From contig CM066914.1 of NCBI GenBank assembly GCA_033964015.1, positions 6,315,831 through 6,379,830 of the forward strand: 64,000 nucleotides of DNA. The letters are read 5' to 3'. Below, piece after piece: positions 60,001-64,000 of this stretch. This DNA comes from Scolanthus callimorphus (Eukaryota; Cnidaria; Anthozoa; Actiniaria; Edwardsiidae). Below the pieces are notes generated by a model that saw nothing but the letters and a program-made list of their open reading frames with translations, did not search any database and was not told the DNA's origin. The position numbers and the translations under genes were made by a program. Numbering within the stretch: position 1 is the first letter of the stretch; the number at the start of each line of letters is the position of its first letter.

Positions 60001-63000
60001 ATTGAGCAGCCAGACCTGGTTGGTCATGCTAAGAGTCCTGATTCACCCGAATTTAAAAGGGAAATCGAGCTTGTCGATCGCGATGTTGTCGGTTATTTGA
60101 CCACACAACTACGAAATAACGGCCTGCTTGATAAAGTCAACCTGATATTCGTCGCTGACCATGGTCATTTTTTTCAGCCTAGCAACACACCTAGACATAA
60201 ACAAAGTCAACATACCAAGTCTGACAAAGCTTCCATTTCTATCGGCCGATTAGGGAATAATATTTAACAAATAGATCTCGTTTTGTGTGCGTGTGTACTG
60301 TAATAGATACACAGATGACGTCACGAAATGTCATGAACAAAAAAGTATGCAACAAGATGCAGTCGAGTTGCGTGACTGTTGTTGATGACATTCTGTGACG
60401 TCTTCTGTGTATAACTACAGTACATACGCACAAGAAACGAGATCTATTTGTTTTATACAACAACAGAGATTTTTGTCAACTGTGTATCTGTACTCTTATA
60501 GCAACATGGCTCTTGACCAATCAGAGCGCGTGATTTACTAGTGTTGTTGTATAATGTGCAATATTGAATAAGGTAGATCAACTATAAAAAAAAAAAATAA
60601 ATAAATAAAATGTGCTTGTAGATGGTTACTTTAACTCCAAATATTGAATGAAAACAATAACAAGAGTGTGACTGACAGGGCAAAATATGTGCATACTGCT
60701 AACAAATTTTCATTCATTCATTTGCTGCACCTGACAAAATGTGTAGTATTGTGTGAGATCTGGCTGAATTTGTGATGTTTTGTGAATGTTCTGGATTTTC
60801 CATACCGTCGGTTGCAGCTACCCGTCTACACTCACGTCAAAAACATGTTCTGTCGGCACGCGAAACTTCAAAGTTTTGACAGTGAAACTTGGATGTTTTG
60901 ACGGCCAAACTTGAACGTTTTTGTCACAATATTCAAGTCCGCACTTTCGTTTCAATAACAAACATTGCAAAAAGCTAATATTCTGGTAACTTCACAGTGT
61001 TTCTGGTCAAAAAGAAATAAATCAACTGAACTTTTTACCTTTTTCCACTCACGAGCGTCACCAAAGCTTCACGCTTGGGCGGGCAAACTTTCAAGTTCAA
61101 CTGTCAAAACTTCGAAGTTTCATGTGCCGACAGAACATGTTTTTGTCGAGCGTGTAGACGGGTAGATGCAACCGACGGTAAACTGTTAACCTCTGCAAAA
61201 TCTGTAGATTCTGACGTAGTTTTAACAGAATTGTTTCTCATTCTCCACCTACCATGTGCGGCTCCCTGTAGACTGCCTGTCCTGGTGGCCATGTCATCAT
61301 GCCTGGTGCAGGGTAATATGGAAAAGGCTGCCAGAAAACAAATAACAACAATAATAAATGAAGTACAGTCATAGAGCAGATTTCACATGACTGTTGTAAA
61401 CCAAATGTAAAGTAAATGCACAAGTTCAGAACAAAACATATAGTAGTACATGCAAGGTAAGTGCTAATTACTCCTGACACTCATGTGAAATCCACATTAA
61501 TAATAACATAATTTTAGTTTCAACAAGCTAACAAGCAGGACCCTTCTAAAAATTAGACCGGCCCTTACAGCACTCACGACATGATCACAGGGTACATAAA
61601 AAGGTCATCACATGGTCAATTCGAGACAGCCGTCTGCTGGCTGAAAAAGCGAGAGGTGTACTGGAAATAGTATAACATAATACCAATCTGTTCGAGCATC
61701 TGATGGGCTATCACTGATAAACCCATAACAGATGTAATAAATAATCAACTTTGTTACCTGTTGTCCATTGAACATTGGTTGCACAGGTGGAAACTGGAAG
61801 TGGCGCTGGTTGAACATTGTAGCCTGTGGAGGGGTGGGTGGGGGCATTGATGTCTCCACAACACCAGGCTGTGGAGCTTGTGTCTGTGACTGAAGATGAA
61901 AGATACCCCTCGGTTAACAAGTGGCTACAATATACACTGGACTTATTTCAAGAACAAATGACTAATGGTGACAATAATGGTGGTTTCATGGAATAATCTT
62001 CCAGGTGAAACATGTGGGGTGGAAACACTTGCAACTTTGAAGAATAAAAGGGGTCCCACCCCTGCATGTATCAGTATTGACATGTGGCAGGCATGGCTAG
62101 GCATGGCCACTTATAATCTTCATTTTACAATCACATGAACGATATTCAAAAAGTTTATTACTTACAGGAGAAAGCCTGGATGTATTCTTTGGTACAAAAT
62201 TGGACTGGTGAATTGGCTTGGCCTTAATCCTTGCCTGCGAATAAACACAAAGAAATGTCTACTATTTAAAAGTTATTCCTCAAGCCCGAATGGACTATTG
62301 ACTCAGAGGCCATGAGGTTGAGAGGAATAGTTGCGAGAGGAATAATTGCCGAATGGGCTACTGACTCAGAGGCCATGAGGTTGAGAGGAATAATTGCGAA
62401 AGGAATAATTGCCAAATGGGCTATTGACTCAGAGGCCATGAGGTTGAGAGGAATAATTGCAAGAGGAATAATTGCCAAATGGGCTATTGACTCAGAGGCC
62501 ATGAGGTTGAGAGGAATAACTGCAAGAGGAATAATTGCAGAATGGGCTATTGACTCAGAGGCCATGAGGTTGAGAGGAATAATTGCGAGAGGAATAATTG
62601 CAGAATGGGCTATTGACTCAGAGGCCATGAGCCAAAAACATCTTCTGGTCTGGTCATTTCTAGCTTTCAAATCCGAAACTATTGCTACTAGTGGGCTATA
62701 TTATAGCCTTCTAGTAGCTCAGCAAAGTGAGAACGTAGCATAGGCAATAGACCACTAGTGTGATTTACTAACATTATGATATTCTACAATGACAGGGCCA
62801 GATTTTATTATGTCACACAACACTATTTTGGCATGGCAGCATTCTTTAAGACCAATACAGCAAGTGACAATGATTGTCCAAAGAGAAATTTTGAAAGTCT
62901 GATAACAAACCACTTCCTTATCCATTAGGGGTCACACAATTCAATTAGGAAAATACTGTCACAGGCCGAATTGGTCTATTATGGTGAGGTGTCATCCTGT

Positions 63001-63969
63001 ACACCCCTATTTCTTTTTTCAGTCACATGTCAACTGTTCTATTGTCTATGTATTCATTATTTTATACCATAATAGGCTTGCCCTTGAATGTCTTGACTTC
63101 TTCTCTGAGGTATCTGTAGGCCTGTTGACAAGAAGAGAATTAGGTTAAAGAGTCAAATAGCATGGGCAAGCAAGTAAGTAAAATATGGACTTGAGGTACA
63201 TAACACTGTTCATGCTGTTCACAGAGCAGGGATGCTATTCAATCTACCATTAGCACAATTAGCATTAGAATGGCTACGCTGATAACAGTGAATAGCACTA
63301 TAGAAGCGTTAAAGCTTACCTTTTGTGCACTGTCTTCAGAATCAAATTGGATGTACCAGTAGTCATTGTTGACAAACTCACATCCAGTGGGCTTGGGGCA
63401 GCCCTCTCCTGAAAAGAGTTTTTCAACCTCCTGCAAAAAGGAGAATGCCAAATAATATAAGAGCTGAACCAAACATTGAATTGGATCATTAGAGATTGAC
63501 AGGTTAATTTGGCAAAACCCTGCATTTGCAGGATTTACAACAATTACTCTGTTAAAAACTAAGCTATTACCTCTAAAGGGGTACTTTCTGGTATTTCCCG
63601 CAGAACAACAATACATCTCTTAACATTGGCTCTCACTTTCTCACAAAGTGGATCAACTTGGAGGTGGGGTGATTCTGTAAATAAAAAAGATCTTATGAAA
63701 TAACTTGAAACTACATGATATGCTTTGCAAGCCAGTAATTTAAGGGGGGTTTGAACAGTCTAGGTAGATCTGAAACTCACCTCTCAACACCTGTTTCACA
63801 AGTTCCAGGTCTTTGGTAAGCTTTTTTACCTGAAACATAATCAGTCTCAGTATTACATCACTTTGGTTGGCATCCTGATCTTGTAGACAAAAGTGTCATT
63901 CAAAACTAACCTGATTGAAGTTTGCTACAGTCCAAATGGGGACATAGTTGTCTTTATCCATCTGGGACA
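57075..63969 (-). CDS. LARP4: LARP4/4B-type La-related protein, 5' end beyond window
   Basis: Fifteen exons, all in frame with GT-AG introns: 63911-63969, 63781-63829, 63571-63674, 63320-63430, 63068-63121, 62166-62234, 61758-61889, 61253-61327, 59620-59677, 59073-59382, 58858-58918, 58603-58716, 58174-58244, 57556-57670, 57075-57212, giving 505 residues. The first carries the end of the La motif ([19 protein letters not shown]). Next come the RRM ([20 protein letters not shown], then [19 protein letters not shown], then [18 protein letters not shown]) and ARIKA. A long Pro/Gln/Ser-rich tail includes an RGxx-rich patch (GRPIRRRRG) and ends with [10 protein letters not shown] and a TAA. LARP4 proteins bind poly(A) and PABP and stabilise mRNA in the cytoplasm. 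The N-terminal PAM2-like motif would be outside the window. The symbol denotes the LARP4/4B group. Confidence 0.95.
57697..57995. repeat. CAA/AAC-rich low-complexity tract in LARP4-like intron
   Basis: Irregular AACAACAACA and CAAACAAAGCAAAACCA units; the latter is repeated about four times near 57855-57925. The plus-strand poly-Gln/Asn reading is an artefact. Confidence 0.85.
59767..60165 (+). pseudogene. ENPP-family phosphodiesterase fragment, antisense in LARP4-like intron
   Basis: About 133 open codons match the middle of ectonucleotide pyrophosphatase/phosphodiesterases. Recognisable parts are [34 protein letters not shown] (with the metal-binding Asp and His of the family's EPDxxGH), [18 protein letters not shown], and NLIFVADHG (metal-binding Asp-His). 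Homology stops right after DHG and is replaced by unrelated sequence, although the frame runs on to 60267. The catalytic Thr region and the C-terminal third are absent. The left edge coincides with an AG. It is a truncated copy, either a lone duplicated exon or a retrocopy remnant, with intact metal-site residues suggesting recent origin. Confidence 0.85.
60266..60452. mobile_element. MITE with AACAAATAGATCTCG termini next to the ENPP fragment
   Basis: Left AACAAATAGATCTCGTTTTG and right AAACGAGATCTATTTGTT. Inner GATGACGTCA...TGACGTC pairs. It begins 100 bp after the ENPP homology ends. Confidence 0.78.
60803..61180. mobile_element. Inverted-repeat element with TACCGTCGGTTGCA termini in LARP4-like intron
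   Basis: TACCGTCGGTTGCAGCTACC is mirrored by GGGTAGATGCAACCGACGGTA. Further in, CATGTTCTGTCGGCAC / GTGCCGACAGAACATG, then AACTTCAAAGTTTTGACAG against its complement. About 378 bp. Its right end is only 72 bp from the LARP4-like exon at 61253. Confidence 0.82.
62272..62770 (+). repeat. 63-bp tandem array inside a dispersed repeat (copy 3)
   Basis: ACTCAGAGGCCATGAG recurs at 62301, 62364, 62427, 62490, 62553 and 62616, a strict 63-bp period. The flanks are the same modules as 50166-50441 (ATTCCTCAAGCCCGAATGG at the left, CTACTAGTGGGCTATA and ACTAGTGTGATTTA at the right). In copy 2 the module is present about twice, so this is a local expansion. Being a multiple of three, it yields open frames on both strands (143 and 134 codons) that are artefacts. 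It lies in a LARP4-like intron. Confidence 0.9.
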
Positions 63970-64000
63970 CTAATGATAACAAAGTCAAAACTATTAATCA

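Noticed and set aside
62266..62743. 143- and 134-codon frames on opposite strands
   Set aside because: Both arise from the 63-bp tandem array.

Overview
The window is nuclear DNA of a cnidarian, most likely an anthozoan (coral or sea anemone). The deciding evidence is a minicollagen locus at about 39.3-45.9 kb. Minicollagens are nematocyst-capsule proteins known only from cnidarians, and these have the full plan of signal peptide, cysteine-rich domain, polyproline, about 14 Gly-X-Y triplets, polyproline and second cysteine-rich domain. The genes are intron-dense with GT-AG introns, and the rest is moderately AT-rich DNA full of short non-autonomous DNA transposons. I cannot name the species. 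Layout: (1) 1-1354, minus strand, 5' part of a secreted type-B carboxylesterase/cholinesterase-like protein running off the left edge. (2) 1.4-8.6 kb, intergenic DNA with MITEs, a tandem duplication and a 210-bp-arm palindrome. (3) 8667-11827, minus strand, a four-exon WBP1/VOPP1-type membrane adaptor with a PY-rich tail. (4) 12178-25660, plus strand, a complete 16-exon SMARCD (BAF60) subunit of SWI/SNF, head to head with gene 3 across 350 bp; I recovered a 63-bp exon inside its repeat-filled intron 10 by homology. (5) 26-39 kb, intergenic, with nested MITEs, an inverted pair of protein-like segments (28.5 and 31.0 kb) and a large 54-bp-period minisatellite. (6) 39277-45865, plus strand, the minicollagen locus: one signal-peptide exon, one intact terminal exon, one decayed copy and one copy with a single-base frameshift. 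(7) 46-57 kb, intergenic, with a 20-bp minisatellite carrying a MITE and a giant foldback element with about 800-bp arms. (8) 57075-63969, minus strand, 15 exons covering the RRM and C-terminal part of a LARP4/4B-type La-related protein; the N-terminus lies beyond the right edge, and one intron holds an antisense fragment of an ENPP-type phosphodiesterase. The genes do not form one pathway: SMARCD is chromatin machinery, LARP4 acts on mRNA, the WBP1-like protein is a membrane adaptor, the esterase is secreted and minicollagen belongs to stinging cells. SMARCD1 and LARP4 also lie close together at human 12q13, so their linkage may be ancestral. Exon boundaries were set by eye from splice signals, frame continuity and recalled family sequences; no alignment or transcript data were available.
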